Part shown: positions 17,152 to 26,107 of the stretch, one piece after another
Position numbering within the stretch: position 1 is the first letter of the stretch
Layout: every line of letters starts with the position of its first letter
DNA from: Streptomyces sp. BV286
Lineage (GTDB): Bacteria; Actinomycetota; Actinomycetes; Streptomycetales; Streptomycetaceae
Reading direction: 5' to 3'
Assembly: GCF_019090165.1 (NCBI RefSeq)
Contig: NZ_JAHRIB010000212.1
Span: forward strand, 186,001-250,000
Length of the DNA stretch: 64,000 nt
Position numbers and translations under genes: made by a program
Notes under the pieces: generated by a model
Told to the model about the DNA's origin: nothing
Database searches by the model: none
The model's input: only the letters and a program-made list of their open reading frames with translations

Positions 17152-18270
17152 TCAGCCCTCCGAGGGGGCGAGGCGCTGGAGCTCCGCCTCGGTCGACTTG
17201 AGCAGGTCGTTCCAGGCGCCCTCGAACTTCTCGACGCCCTCGTCCTCCAGGAGCTGGACCACTTCGTCGTACGAGATGCCGAGCTTCTCGACGGCGTCGA
17301 TCTCGGCGCGCGCCTGCTCGTACGTACCGGCGACGGTGTTGCCGGTGATCTTGCCGTGGTCCTCGGCGGCGAACAGGGTCGCCTCCGGCATGGTGTTCAC
17401 CGTGTTCGGCGCGACCAGGTCGTCGACGTACAGGGTGTCCTTGTAGGCCGGGTCCTTGACGCCGGTCGAGGCCCACAGCGGACGCTGCTTGTTGGCCTGC
17501 GCCTTGTCCAGGGCGGCCCAGCGGTCCGAGGAGAAGACCTCCTCGTACGCCTCGTAGGCGAGCCGCGCGTTGGCGAGACCGACCTTGCCGCGGGCGGCCT
17601 TGGCCTCGGCCGTGCCGAGGGCGTCGAGCCGCTTGTCGATCTCCGTGTCCACGCGGGACACGAAGAAGGACGCCACCGAGTGGATGCCGGACAGGTCGAT
17701 GCCCGCGGCCTTGGCCTTCTCCAGGCCCGCGAGGTACGCGTCCATGACCAGGCGGTAGCGCTCCAGGGAGAAGATCAGCGTGACGTTCACGCTGATGCCC
17801 CGGGCGATCGTCTCGGTGATCGCGGGCAGACCCGCCATGGTCGCCGGGATCTTGATGAGCGTGTTCGGCCGGTCGACGAGCCAGGCGAGCTGCTTGGCCT
17901 CGGCGACGGTCGACTTGGTGTTGTGCGCCAGGCGCGGGTCGACCTCGATCGAGACCCGGCCGTCCTGGCCCTGCGTCGCGTCGAAGACCGGGCGCAGGAT
18001 GTCGGCGGCGTCACGGACGTCCGCCGTCGTGATCATGCGGATGGCCTCTTCGACGGTGACCTTGCGGGCGGCGAGGTCCGACAGCTGCTGGTCGTAGCCG
18101 TCGCCCTGCGAGATCGCCTTCTGGAAGATCGACGGGTTGGTGGTGACGCCCACGACGTGCTGCTGGTCGATCAGTTCGGCGAGGTTGCCGGACGTGATCC
18201 GCTTGCGCGACAGGTCGTCCAGCCAGATCGCGACGCCTTCCTCGGAGAGGCGCTTCAGTGCGTCTGTCAT
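17152..18270 (-). CDS. tal: transaldolase
   Basis: Transfers a dihydroxyacetone unit between sedoheptulose-7-phosphate and glyceraldehyde-3-phosphate. 372 residues, the length of actinobacterial-type transaldolases. Motifs: VGVTTNPSIFQKAIS near residue 38, DAADILRPVFDATQGQDGRVSIEVDP near 85, and the Schiff-base lysine in NTLIKIPATMAGLPAI near 135. Start ATG 18270 has GGAG upstream. It sits 34 bp after tkt and 4 bp before zwf, in one transcription unit. Confidence 0.96.
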   Translation of the reverse strand: MTDALKRLSEEGVAIWLDDLSRKRITSGNLAELIDQQHVVGVTTNPSIFQKAISQGDGYDQQLSDLAARKVTVEEAIRMITTADVRDAADILRPVFDATQGQDGRVSIEVDPRLAHNTKSTVAEAKQLAWLVDRPNTLIKIPATMAGLPAITETIARGISVNVTLIFSLERYRLVMDAYLAGLEKAKAAGIDLSGIHSVASFFVSRVDTEIDKRLDALGTAEAKAARGKVGLANARLAYEAYEEVFSSDRWAALDKAQANKQRPLWASTGVKDPAYKDTLYVDDLVAPNTVNTMPEATLFAAEDHGKITGNTVAGTYEQARAEIDAVEKLGISYDEVVQLLEDEGVEKFEGAWNDLLKSTEAELQRLAPSEG

Positions 18271-18304
18271 GGAAAATGCATCTCCTACGTGTCGTATGTC
18301 GGCG

Positions 18305-20392
18305 TCAGCGCTGGGCTGCGGCGATCGATTCCCGGGCGGCGTTCGCGACGTTCTCGGCAGTGAAACCGAACTCCTCGAAGAGGACCTTGCCGTCGGCCGA
18401 AGCACCGAAGTGCTCCAGGGAAACGATGCGGCCCGCATCCCCGACGAAGCGGTGCCAGGTCAGACCGATACCGGCCTCGACCGCGACACGCGCCTTCACG
18501 GACGGGGGAATCACCGAGTCCCGGTACCCCTGGTCCTGCTCGTCGAACCACTCCACGGACGGCATGGAGACCACCCGTGTCGGCGTGCCCGCGGCCTCCA
18601 GCTGCTCGCGCGCCTCGACGGCCACGTGCACCTCGGAGCCGGTCGCGATGAGCACGACCTCCGGCGTCCCGGTGGACGCCTCGAAGAGCACGTAACCGCC
18701 CTTCGCCGCATCCTCGTTGGCCTCGTACGTGGGTACGCCCTGACGGGTCAGCGCGAGACCGTGCGGAGCGCCCTTGCCGAAGACCTTGGTGTAGCGCCTG
18801 AGGATCTCGCGCCAGGCGATCGCGGTCTCGTTGGCGTCCGCCGGACGGACGACGTTGAGGCCCGGGATGGCGCGCAGGGAGGCGAGGTGTTCGACCGGCT
18901 GGTGCGTCGGGCCGTCCTCGCCGAGTCCGACCGAGTCGTGCGTCCACACGTACGTCACCGGCAGGTGCATCAGCGCGGACAGACGTACGGCGTTGCGCAT
19001 GTAGTCGGAGAACACCAGGAAGGTGCCGCCGTAGATGCGGGTGTTGCCGTGCAGCGCGATGCCGTTCATCTCCGCGGCCATGGAGTGCTCGCGGATACCG
19101 AAGTGGATCGTGCGGCCGTACGGGTCCGCCTCCGGCAGCGGGTTGTCCGCCGGCAGGAACGACGACGTCTTGTCGATCGTCGTGTTGTTCGAGCCCGCGA
19201 GGTCGGCCGAACCGCCCCATAGCTCGGGGATGACCGCGCCGAGAGCCTGGAGGACCTTGCCGGACGCGGCACGCGTGGCGACGCCCTTGCCCGTCTCGAA
19301 GACCGGGAGCTTCTCCTCCCAGCCGGCGGGCAGCTCGGTCGCGGCGATGCGGTCGAACTCCGCTGCGCGCTCCGCGTTGGCGGTCCGCCAGGCGGCGAAG
19401 CTCTTCTCCCACTCGGCCCTGGCCTCGCGGCCGCGGTCGAGCGCCCGGCGCGCGTGCGCCAGCACCTCGTCGGCGACCTCGAAGGTCTGCTCCGGGTCGA
19501 AGCCGAGGACACGCTTGGTGGCCGCGACCTCGTCGTCGCCGAGCGCCGAGCCGTGCGCGGCCTCGGTGTTCTGGGCGTTCGGGGCGGGCCAGGCGATGAT
19601 CGAGCGCATCGCGATGAACGACGGCCTGTCCGTGACCGCCTTCGCGGCCTCGATCGCCGCGTACAGGGCTGCCGGGTCGAGGTCGCCGTTCTCCTGCGGC
19701 TCCACGCGCTGGACGTGCCAGCCGTAGGCCTCGTACCGCTTCTCCGTGTCCTCGGAGACGGCGGTCTCGGTGTCGCCCTCGATCGAGATGTGGTTGTCGT
19801 CCCACAGCAGGACCAGGTTGCCGAGCTTCTGGTGGCCCGCCATCGAGGACGCCTCGCCGGAGATGCCCTCCTGGAGGCAGCCGTCACCGGCGATCGCGAA
19901 GACGAAGTGGTCGAACGGGGAGGTGCCGGGGGCCGCCTCCGGGTCGAACAGGCCGCGCTCGTAGCGGGCGGCCATCGCCATGCCCACCGCGTTGGCGACA
20001 CCCTGGCCCAGCGGCCCGGTCGTCGTCTCCACGCCGGGGGTGTGCCCGTACTCGGGGTGCCCGGGGGTGCGCGACCCCCACGTCCTGAAGGACTTCAGGT
20101 CGTCCAGCTCCAGGCCGAAGCCGGCCAGGTACAGCTGGGTGTAGAGGGTCAGGGACGAATGGCCCGCGGACAGCACGAAGCGGTCGCGGCCGGTCCAGTC
20201 GGGGTCCGCCGGGTCGTGCCGCATCACCTTCTGGAAGAGGGTGTACGCGGCGGGTGCCAGACTCATCGCCGTACCCGGATGGCCGTTGCCGACCTTCTGT
20301 ACGGCGTCGGCGGCCAGGATGCGGGCGGTGTCGACGGCCCGCTGGTCCAATTCGGTCCACTCGAGGTCTGTTGTGGTCGGCTTGGTGCTCAC
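18305..20392 (-). CDS. tkt: transketolase
   Basis: Thiamine-diphosphate enzyme that transfers two-carbon ketol units in the non-oxidative pentose phosphate pathway. 695 residues, full length. Features: VQKVGNGHPGTAMSLAPAAYTL near residue 33, and the TPP motif GDGCLQEGISGEASSMAGH followed by NLVLLWDDN near 165-195. The transketolase signature DSVGLGEDGPTHQPVEHLASL is near 485. Starts at GTG 20392 after GAGGAGCCC. First gene of tkt-tal-zwf-opcA-pgl, diverging from ctaB. Confidence 0.97.
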   Translation of the reverse strand: MSTKPTTTDLEWTELDQRAVDTARILAADAVQKVGNGHPGTAMSLAPAAYTLFQKVMRHDPADPDWTGRDRFVLSAGHSSLTLYTQLYLAGFGLELDDLKSFRTWGSRTPGHPEYGHTPGVETTTGPLGQGVANAVGMAMAARYERGLFDPEAAPGTSPFDHFVFAIAGDGCLQEGISGEASSMAGHQKLGNLVLLWDDNHISIEGDTETAVSEDTEKRYEAYGWHVQRVEPQENGDLDPAALYAAIEAAKAVTDRPSFIAMRSIIAWPAPNAQNTEAAHGSALGDDEVAATKRVLGFDPEQTFEVADEVLAHARRALDRGREARAEWEKSFAAWRTANAERAAEFDRIAATELPAGWEEKLPVFETGKGVATRAASGKVLQALGAVIPELWGGSADLAGSNNTTIDKTSSFLPADNPLPEADPYGRTIHFGIREHSMAAEMNGIALHGNTRIYGGTFLVFSDYMRNAVRLSALMHLPVTYVWTHDSVGLGEDGPTHQPVEHLASLRAIPGLNVVRPADANETAIAWREILRRYTKVFGKGAPHGLALTRQGVPTYEANEDAAKGGYVLFEASTGTPEVVLIATGSEVHVAVEAREQLEAAGTPTRVVSMPSVEWFDEQDQGYRDSVIPPSVKARVAVEAGIGLTWHRFVGDAGRIVSLEHFGASADGKVLFEEFGFTAENVANAARESIAAAQR

Positions 20393-20753
20393 CCTGGGTC
20401 AGGGCTCCTCTCCACATGTTCCACATGTCGAATGCCGGTGCACGTGGCGCCCACCGGCTCGCTGTCGAGCCTACCCCCGTAGGAACGCGCATTTTTTCGA
20501 GTCATTCCAGACTGCCGGGACTCTCCCTCTTCCGCCTCCCGACCGGCGCGTTCCGTATTCGGCAAGTGAATACGGAACCATGGAACCGACTGCTCAATCA
20601 GAAGCCGATCAGTCCTTCGCGGGACCCTTCCAACACGAGGCGACCCCCGCGAGAGCCGGGGTCTGGGCAACGTCTACAGTGGCGTGGTACGCGCGAGCCT
20701 TTACCGGGAGTTCACACCCGGGGCTCGCTGGGATGTCTCTGTCAGGGGTGTGC
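20393..20753. other. 361-bp divergent promoter region between tkt and ctaB
   Basis: No gene is supported here. The region holds the promoters of both divergent genes and an 11-bp perfect inverted repeat at 20550-20578 (listed separately). A short T-run lies at 20491-20496. The direct repeat GGAACC-N2-GGAACC at 20574-20587 overlaps the right arm of that repeat. Confidence 0.7.
20550..20578. promoter_or_regulatory. inverted repeat in the tkt/ctaB divergent region
   Basis: GTTCCGTATTC and GAATACGGAAC form a perfect 11-bp inverted repeat around a 7-nt spacer, with centre-to-centre geometry suitable for a dimeric regulator. It lies 158 bp from tkt and 176 bp from ctaB start codons. The low-GC core stands out from its surroundings. 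The regulator is unknown. Confidence 0.55.
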
Positions 20754-21704
20754 GTGACGGCCGTTGAATCCCGTCCAGCGGGAGTGCTCGGTGGGACGAG
20801 CCAGGGTACGAACCACCGGCCGTTCGGGGCTCGGGTCAAGGCGTTCGTCGCTCTCACCAAGCCGCGGATCATCGAACTGCTGCTGATCACCACCGTTCCG
20901 GTGATGTTCCTGGCGCAGCAGGGAGTGCCCGATCTGAAGCTGGTGCTCCTCACCTGCCTCGGCGGCTACCTCTCCGCCGGGGGCGCCAACGCCCTGAACA
21001 TGTACATCGACCGTGACATCGACGCGCTCATGGAGCGCACGTCGCAGCGGCCGCTGGTCACCGGGATGGTCAGCCCGCGCGAGTGCCTCGCCTTCGGCGT
21101 CACGCTCGCCGTGGTCTCCACCCTTCTGTTCGGTCTGACCGTCAACTGGCTGTCCGCCTGGCTGTCGCTCGGGGCCCTGCTCTTCTACGTCGTCGTCTAC
21201 ACGATGATCCTCAAGCGGCGTACGTCGCAGAACATCGTGTGGGGCGGCATCGCGGGCTGTCTGCCCGTCCTCATCGGCTGGTCCGCCGTCACGAACTCCA
21301 TGTCGTGGGCCCCGGTCATCCTCTTCCTCGTCATGTTCTTCTGGACGCCGCCGCACTACTGGCCGCTCTCCATGAAGGTGCGGGAGGACTACGCGCGCGT
21401 GGGCGTGCCGATGCTCCCGGTCATCGCCTCCAACCGGGTCGTCGCACGGCAGATCGTCCTCTACAGCTGGGCCATGGTCGCCGTCTCCCTGCTGCTGCAG
21501 CCGCTCGGCTACACGGGCTGGTTCTACACCGCCGTCGCCCTGGTGACCGGAGGCTTCTGGCTCTGGGAGGCGCACGGCCTGCAGTCCCGGGCCAGGAACG
21601 GCGCCGTCGGCGCCAAGCTGAAGGAGATGCGGCTCTTCCACTGGTCCATCACCTACGTGTCGCTGCTGTTCGTGGCGGTGGCCGTGGACCCCTTCCTGCG
21701 CTGA
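20754..21704 (+). CDS. ctaB: protohaem IX farnesyltransferase (haem O synthase)
   Basis: Adds a farnesyl chain to protohaem in the membrane to make haem O for cytochrome oxidase. About 316 residues from GTG 20754. The prenyltransferase motif NALNMYIDRDIDALMERTSQ (NxxxDxxxD) lies near residue 80. The early block ALTKPRIIELLLITTVP and later TPPHYWPLSMKVREDYARVGVPMLPV are typical of CtaB/CyoE. At least seven hydrophobic spans are present. The start is chosen by homology of KAFVALTKPR position; an ATG at 20733 would add seven residues. ctaA, the next enzyme of haem A synthesis, is 3 kb away on the other strand. Confidence 0.94.
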   Translation: MTAVESRPAGVLGGTSQGTNHRPFGARVKAFVALTKPRIIELLLITTVPVMFLAQQGVPDLKLVLLTCLGGYLSAGGANALNMYIDRDIDALMERTSQRPLVTGMVSPRECLAFGVTLAVVSTLLFGLTVNWLSAWLSLGALLFYVVVYTMILKRRTSQNIVWGGIAGCLPVLIGWSAVTNSMSWAPVILFLVMFFWTPPHYWPLSMKVREDYARVGVPMLPVIASNRVVARQIVLYSWAMVAVSLLLQPLGYTGWFYTAVALVTGGFWLWEAHGLQSRARNGAVGAKLKEMRLFHWSITYVSLLFVAVAVDPFLR

Positions 21705-21777
21705 CCTCCCACCGCACGGCCCGGGCGCGTGGGGAAGACCACTGAGCCCGGCCGTCGCCAGCCGATCTACCCGTCGG

Positions 21778-21783
21778 TAGCAT
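21778..21783 (+). promoter_or_regulatory. -10 element of a probably leaderless transcript
   Basis: TAGCAT stands six bases before the ATG at 21790 and there is no ribosome-binding site. A weak -35 (TCGCCA, 21755-21760) is at 17-bp spacing. Transcription would then begin at or next to the start codon. Confidence 0.45.
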
Positions 21784-21789
21784 CCTGGT

Positions 21790-22146
21790 ATGGCAGACAT
21801 CCAGCAGGTTGACGAGGGCGCGGGCCCCGAGCGGGACGCCAGGGCCGAGCGCCGCACGGCGAAGCTCGCCAAGCAGATCTCCTCCTTCGCGCAGGCCCAC
21901 GGCGGCGCCGAGGGCCAGATCGCGTACCTCGGGCAGAAGGGCGCCCGGATCGTCCTCGTGGGTGAGGACGGCGACTGGGGCGATCTCGTGGCCCCCAGCT
22001 ACGCCGTCGCCGAACAGGCCGTGAAGGAATCCGGCATCACCGTCCACGACGACTTCGACGGTGAGTTCGCGAACAAGGTCAGGACCGGACCGTACGAGTG
22101 GACCCGCATGGCGGGCATCCAGGTGGGCGGCCCCGGCAACGCCTGA
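21790..22146 (+). CDS. conserved actinobacterial protein of unknown function
   Basis: 118 residues, soluble and acidic, without signal peptide or membrane span. After a polar N-terminus it shows IAYLGQKGARIVLVGEDGDWGDLVAP, then a helix (AVAEQAVKESGI) and a C-terminal WTRMAGIQVGG, an alternating alpha/beta pattern compatible with a small compact domain. I recognise it as a hypothetical protein that follows ctaB in Streptomyces, but no function is known to me. It has no Shine-Dalgarno sequence and appears leaderless. Confidence 0.8.
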   Translation: MADIQQVDEGAGPERDARAERRTAKLAKQISSFAQAHGGAEGQIAYLGQKGARIVLVGEDGDWGDLVAPSYAVAEQAVKESGITVHDDFDGEFANKVRTGPYEWTRMAGIQVGGPGNA

Positions 22147-22318
22147 ACCAGGTCCCGGCCGCCGCGGCCCCGCTCGAAGCCCAGGGCCGCGATGTCCGCG
22201 GCTCCGCCGCACGGGCACGGCCGGCCACGACCGACCCGCGGTCCCCAGGCCAACACCTGACCCCCGTCTCGCCCGTTAGGCCCCGTAATGGCAGGGCCCA
22301 TACGCGGGGGGAGTCCGG

Positions 22319-23425
22319 ATGATCGAAACACCGTCGCTGGTGGACCAGTACTGCCACGGCGTGCTGCGGACGGAGCTGGGCCTCGGCACCTTCGAGGCCC
22401 ACCTGGCCAGGGGCGAGGGGCCGCCCGCGGCCGGCACCACCTTCTTCGACACGCAGACCGGGTTCGCCGTACGCCGCTGGTGCCCCCCGCTGCTGGGGCT
22501 GGAGCCGCACTGCCCGCCCGCCCGCTACCTGGCGCGACGCCGGGAGCTCGGCGTCCTGGAGGCGGGGCGCAAGCTGCTGCGGGGGAGCGGCATCACGACC
22601 TACCTGGTCGACACGGGGCTGCCGGGCGACCTCACCGGCCCCGGCGAGATGGCCTCCACCGGGGCGGCCGACGCCCACGAGATCGTCCGTCTCGAACTCC
22701 TCGCCGAACAGGTCGCCGACACCTCCGGCACCGTCGAGTCCTTTCTCGCGAACCTCGCCGAGTCGGTGCACGGCGCGGCCGTGCACGCCGTGGCCTTCAC
22801 GTCGGTGGCGGGCGTACGGCACGGACTGGCACTCGCGCCCGAACCGCCCGGTCCCGGAGAGGTGCGGGGCGCGGCGGGGCGGTGGCTGGCGGGCCGCCGG
22901 GTGGGCGGCGCACTGAGCGATCCGGTCCTGCTCCGGCACCTGCTGTGGATCGCGGTCGCCTCGGGCCTGCCCCTCCAGCTGCACGCCGGTCTCGGCGAAC
23001 CGGGTATGCGGATCGACCGCACCGATCCCGTCCTGCTCACCGACTTCGCCCGCGCCACGGCCGGCCTCGGCACCGACCTGGTGCTGCTGCACGGCTACCC
23101 GTACCACCGGCACGCGGCGCACCTCGCCGGGGTCTTCCCGCACGTGTACGCCGACCTGGGCGCGGCGCTCGTGCGGACCGGGGCGCGGGCGGCGGCCGTC
23201 CTCTCGGAGATCCTGGAGCTCGCCCCCTTCGGCAAGCTCCTCTTCTCCAGCGGAGCCCACGGGCTGCCCGAGCTCCATGTGGTCGGAGCCCGGCTCTTCC
23301 GGGAGGCGCTCGCACGGGTGCTCGGCACCTGGGTGGCGGAGGGCGCCTGGTCGCTGGCCGACGCGCAGCGGGTGGCGGGACTGATCGCGGCGGGAAACGC
23401 ACGGCGGGTGTACGGGGTGGAGTGA
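22319..23425 (+). CDS. amidohydrolase-family protein (metal-dependent hydrolase)
   Basis: 368 residues from ATG 22319 with GGGGGAG upstream. The sequence fits the amidohydrolase-2 type TIM barrel. It has LVDQYCHGVLRTE at the N-terminus, LPLQLHAGLGEPG (His on strand beta-5) near residue 225, VLLHGYPYHRHAAHLAGVFPHVYADLG near 260-285, and a final LLFSSGAHGLPELH where most relatives have a catalytic Asp. The pattern H...H...H with SGAHG is nearest to the amidohydrolase domain associated with FluG/glutamine-synthetase-like proteins. The usual N-terminal HxH is not evident (DQYCHG), so metal binding may differ. The substrate is unknown. It is followed 18 bp later by the nucleotidyltransferase gene. 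Confidence 0.8.
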   Translation: MIETPSLVDQYCHGVLRTELGLGTFEAHLARGEGPPAAGTTFFDTQTGFAVRRWCPPLLGLEPHCPPARYLARRRELGVLEAGRKLLRGSGITTYLVDTGLPGDLTGPGEMASTGAADAHEIVRLELLAEQVADTSGTVESFLANLAESVHGAAVHAVAFTSVAGVRHGLALAPEPPGPGEVRGAAGRWLAGRRVGGALSDPVLLRHLLWIAVASGLPLQLHAGLGEPGMRIDRTDPVLLTDFARATAGLGTDLVLLHGYPYHRHAAHLAGVFPHVYADLGAALVRTGARAAAVLSEILELAPFGKLLFSSGAHGLPELHVVGARLFREALARVLGTWVAEGAWSLADAQRVAGLIAAGNARRVYGVE

Positions 23426-23443
23426 ACTGCACAGACTGGGTGC

Positions 23444-24193
23444 ATGACTCGCAGCGACGCGACCGACCGGCTCCTCGACCGCTTCCTCACGGAACTGCGC
23501 GGACTCACCCCCGTCGCCGCGTGGGCGCACGGCTCGCTCGGCGGGGGCGACTACCAGGAGGGCCGCAGCGACCTGGACCTGATCGTGGTCCTCGACGGGA
23601 CGATCACGGCGAGGACGGTCTGGCGGGTGGCCCTGCTGCACGCCCGCCTGCGCGGCGAACCGCTCGTCGCCAAACTGCACTGCACCTATCTGACGCCCGC
23701 GACGACGGCGGGCGCGGAGCGGCGGCACCTCACGTGGGCGCACCAGCAGCTCTTCAAACGGACGGTCACGCCGGTGACCCGGCGCGAACTGCACACCTTC
23801 GGGCTGGTCCTGTCCGGGGAGCCGCCCGAGCAGCTGCTGCCGCCCGTGACGGACGACGAACTCGCCGAGTTCGTCGCGCGGGACCAGCGGGACTTCTGGC
23901 GACCGCAGCTCGACCGGCCCGCCGACTGGACGCAGGACGTCTGGGTGGACGCGGGCCTGGTCACCCACGCCCGTGCCGCGGTCACGCTGAGGGAGGGGCG
24001 GCTGATCACCAAGCGGGAGGCCCTCGGCCTGCTGCCCGGCCTCGGCGCACCCGTCGAGGTGGTCGAGGACGTCAGGAGACGGCGGTACGAGGAGCCTGGA
24101 GCCACGGGCCGGGAGTGGGCCGCCCGCAGGGGGCAGCTCACCCGTGACTACCTGGGACCGGCGATCGACCGTCTGGTGGCCGCGTACACGTGA
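23444..24193 (+). CDS. nucleotidyltransferase-fold protein (ANT-like)
   Basis: 249 residues. The Pol-beta-type nucleotidyltransferase motif is plain: AAWAHGSLGGGDYQEGRSDLDLIVVLDG (residues about 24-50), with the HGS turn and paired acidic residues DLDL that bind catalytic metal. A third acidic residue could be in the VAKLHCTYL strand. The C-terminal half is helical, as in aminoglycoside adenylyltransferases and related proteins of unknown substrate. It is a member of the fold rather than a proven resistance enzyme. It ends close to convergent ctaA. Confidence 0.78.
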   Translation: MTRSDATDRLLDRFLTELRGLTPVAAWAHGSLGGGDYQEGRSDLDLIVVLDGTITARTVWRVALLHARLRGEPLVAKLHCTYLTPATTAGAERRHLTWAHQQLFKRTVTPVTRRELHTFGLVLSGEPPEQLLPPVTDDELAEFVARDQRDFWRPQLDRPADWTQDVWVDAGLVTHARAAVTLREGRLITKREALGLLPGLGAPVEVVEDVRRRRYEEPGATGREWAARRGQLTRDYLGPAIDRLVAAYT

Positions 24194-24209
24194 CGCGTGG
24201 GCGGGTCGG

Positions 24210-24227
24210 TCAGGCGCGCGCGGGCGC
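24210..24227. terminator. short hairpin between convergent nucleotidyltransferase and ctaA genes
   Basis: GGCGCGC and GCGCGCC form a 7-bp stem with a 4-nt loop in the 47-bp convergent gap. It is a plausible but weak bidirectional terminator. Confidence 0.4.
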
Positions 24228-24240
24228 GCCGGACGTCCGC

Positions 24241-25248
24241 TCAGGTGCGGCTGAGCGCCGACCGCGTCGACTGGCCCGGCAGCTCCGCCACGACCTCGGG
24301 CCGCTCCCGCAGCGCCAGGAGCACTCGGAGCGTGGCGATCCACACCAGGCAGGAGCCGAACATGTGAAGGCCGACCAGGACCTCCGGCAGGTCGGTGAAG
24401 TACTGGACGTAGCCGATCGCCCCCTGCGCGAGGAGCACCAGGAAGAGATCACGGGTGCGGTGCAGGGGAGCCGGGGGCGCGTCGACGGCCTTCAGCACGA
24501 ACCACAGGGCGAAGACCAGCGTCACCACGATCCAGGCCAGGACGGCGTGCAGTTTGGTGACGTTCTCCCAGTTCAGCGGGATGCGCTCGACCTCGCTGGA
24601 GTCACCGGCGTGCGGGCCGGCGCCGGTCACGACCGTGCCCACCGCGATCAGCAGCACGGTGGTGGCGACCAGGATCCACGCCATCTGCAGCACCGGCCTG
24701 CCCACCAGCGGACGCGGCGCGTCGTCACCCTCCCGGGTGCGCTGCCACATCACCGTGGCGACGGCGATCAGGGCGGTGGAGAGGAGGAAGTGGGCGGCGA
24801 CCGTGTACGGGTTGAGGCCGACGAGGACGACGACACCACCGAGGACGGCGTTGCCCATGACGACCCAGAACTGCGTCCAGCCGAGCCGGGTGAGGCTGCG
24901 CCGGTACGGCTTCTGCGAGCGGGCGGCGATGATCGCCCAGCCGACCGCGGCACACAGGACGTACGTCAGCATGCGGTTGCCGAACTCGATGACGCCGTGC
25001 ACGCCCATCTCGCTCGTGGTGGTCAGCGAGTCGTCGGTGCACTTCGGCCAGGTCGGGCAGCCGAGGCCCGAGCCGGTCAGCCGGACGGCACCACCGGTGA
25101 CCACGATCAGCACCGCCATGACGAGCGCGGCGAGCGCGGCGCGCCGGACCGTCCGTGGTGAGGGGGTCCAGCGCCCGGCGATGAAGGCGAGCGGGTTGCG
25201 CACGGCTTGAGCGGCGTCCGCTCGGGTCACGTTTGGCACGGGATCCAT
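24241..25248 (-). CDS. ctaA: haem A synthase (COX15/CtaA family)
   Basis: Oxidises the C8 methyl group of haem O to a formyl, giving haem A for cytochrome oxidase. 335 residues from ATG 25248; a later start at the GTG of VPNVTRADA is also possible. About eight hydrophobic spans. Family marks: VTGGAVRLTGSGLGCPTWPKC near residue 55 with two Cys, and HGVIEFGNRMLTYVL near 85 with a haem-ligand His. Later spans contain HFLLSTALIAV and LHMFGSCLVWI with further His. It is encoded on the strand opposite ctaB, downstream of the ABC exporter genes. Confidence 0.92.
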   Translation of the reverse strand: MDPVPNVTRADAAQAVRNPLAFIAGRWTPSPRTVRRAALAALVMAVLIVVTGGAVRLTGSGLGCPTWPKCTDDSLTTTSEMGVHGVIEFGNRMLTYVLCAAVGWAIIAARSQKPYRRSLTRLGWTQFWVVMGNAVLGGVVVLVGLNPYTVAAHFLLSTALIAVATVMWQRTREGDDAPRPLVGRPVLQMAWILVATTVLLIAVGTVVTGAGPHAGDSSEVERIPLNWENVTKLHAVLAWIVVTLVFALWFVLKAVDAPPAPLHRTRDLFLVLLAQGAIGYVQYFTDLPEVLVGLHMFGSCLVWIATLRVLLALRERPEVVAELPGQSTRSALSRT

Positions 25249-25312
25249 CGTAGGGGGCTGCTTGTGCACGCGTTCACGAGCCCCCACCCTGCCACCCTCC
25301 GCCACCGTGCCG

Positions 25313-26107
25313 TCACTCCCAGCGGAAGAACCTGCCGGCGGCCGCGAGGCCCACCACGGCCCACACGGAGAGGATCCCGAGGTCCGCCCAGGGCATTCCG
25401 GCCCCGTGCTGCAGCACGTCCCGCAGACCGTCCGAGAGCGCCGTGATCGGCAGCAGGCCGAGGACGTCCTGCGCCGCCGCCGGGAACTTGTCCAGCGGGA
25501 CGATCACCCCGCCGCCCACGAGCAGCAGCAGGAAGACCAGGTTCGCGGCGGCCAGCGTGGCCTCCGCCTTCAGCGTGCCCGCCATGAGGAGACCGAGACC
25601 GGAGAAGGCGGCGGTGCCGACGACGAGGAGCAGCAGTACGGCGAAGGGGTTGCCCTCCGGCGACCAGCCGAGCGTCAGGGCGATGACCGTCACGAGGATC
25701 ACCTGGAGCACCTCCGTGACCAGCACGGACAGCGTCTTGGCCGTCATCAGGCCCCAGCGGGGCAGGGGCGAGACGGCGAGCCGCTTCAGCACGCCGTACC
25801 GCCGCTCGAAGCCCGTCGCGATCGCCTGGCCGGTGAACGCGGTCGACATCACGGCGAGCGCGAGAATGCCCGGCGCCAGGAAGTCGACGGCCTCGCCCTC
25901 GCCCGTGTCGACGACGTCCACCGCGCTGAACAGCACGAGCAGCAGCGTCGGGATGATCACGGTCAGGAGCAGCTGCTCGCCGTTGCGCAGCAGCATCCTC
26001 GTCTCGAGCGCCGCCTGCGCCGCGATCATCCGGGGCAGCGGGGCCGCTCCCGGCCTCGGCGCGTACGTGCCGCCGCCCGTGGCCCGGGCGTCCGTTTCCG
26101 CGCTCAT
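25313..26107 (-). CDS. ABC-2 type exporter permease
   Basis: 264 residues with six hydrophobic spans and the ABC-2 membrane pattern. FLAPGILALAVMSTAFTGQAI is followed by ERRYGVLKRLAVSPLPRWGLMTAKTL, the intracellular coupling segment typical of the drug/lipid exporter permeases. The start overlaps the upstream ATPase stop as ATGA. Works with that ATPase. The substrate is unknown. In Streptomyces this pair commonly lies next to ctaA, so a link to haem or cytochrome oxidase biogenesis is possible but unproven. Confidence 0.9.
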   Translation of the reverse strand: MSAETDARATGGGTYAPRPGAAPLPRMIAAQAALETRMLLRNGEQLLLTVIIPTLLLVLFSAVDVVDTGEGEAVDFLAPGILALAVMSTAFTGQAIATGFERRYGVLKRLAVSPLPRWGLMTAKTLSVLVTEVLQVILVTVIALTLGWSPEGNPFAVLLLLVVGTAAFSGLGLLMAGTLKAEATLAAANLVFLLLLVGGGVIVPLDKFPAAAQDVLGLLPITALSDGLRDVLQHGAGMPWADLGILSVWAVVGLAAAGRFFRWE

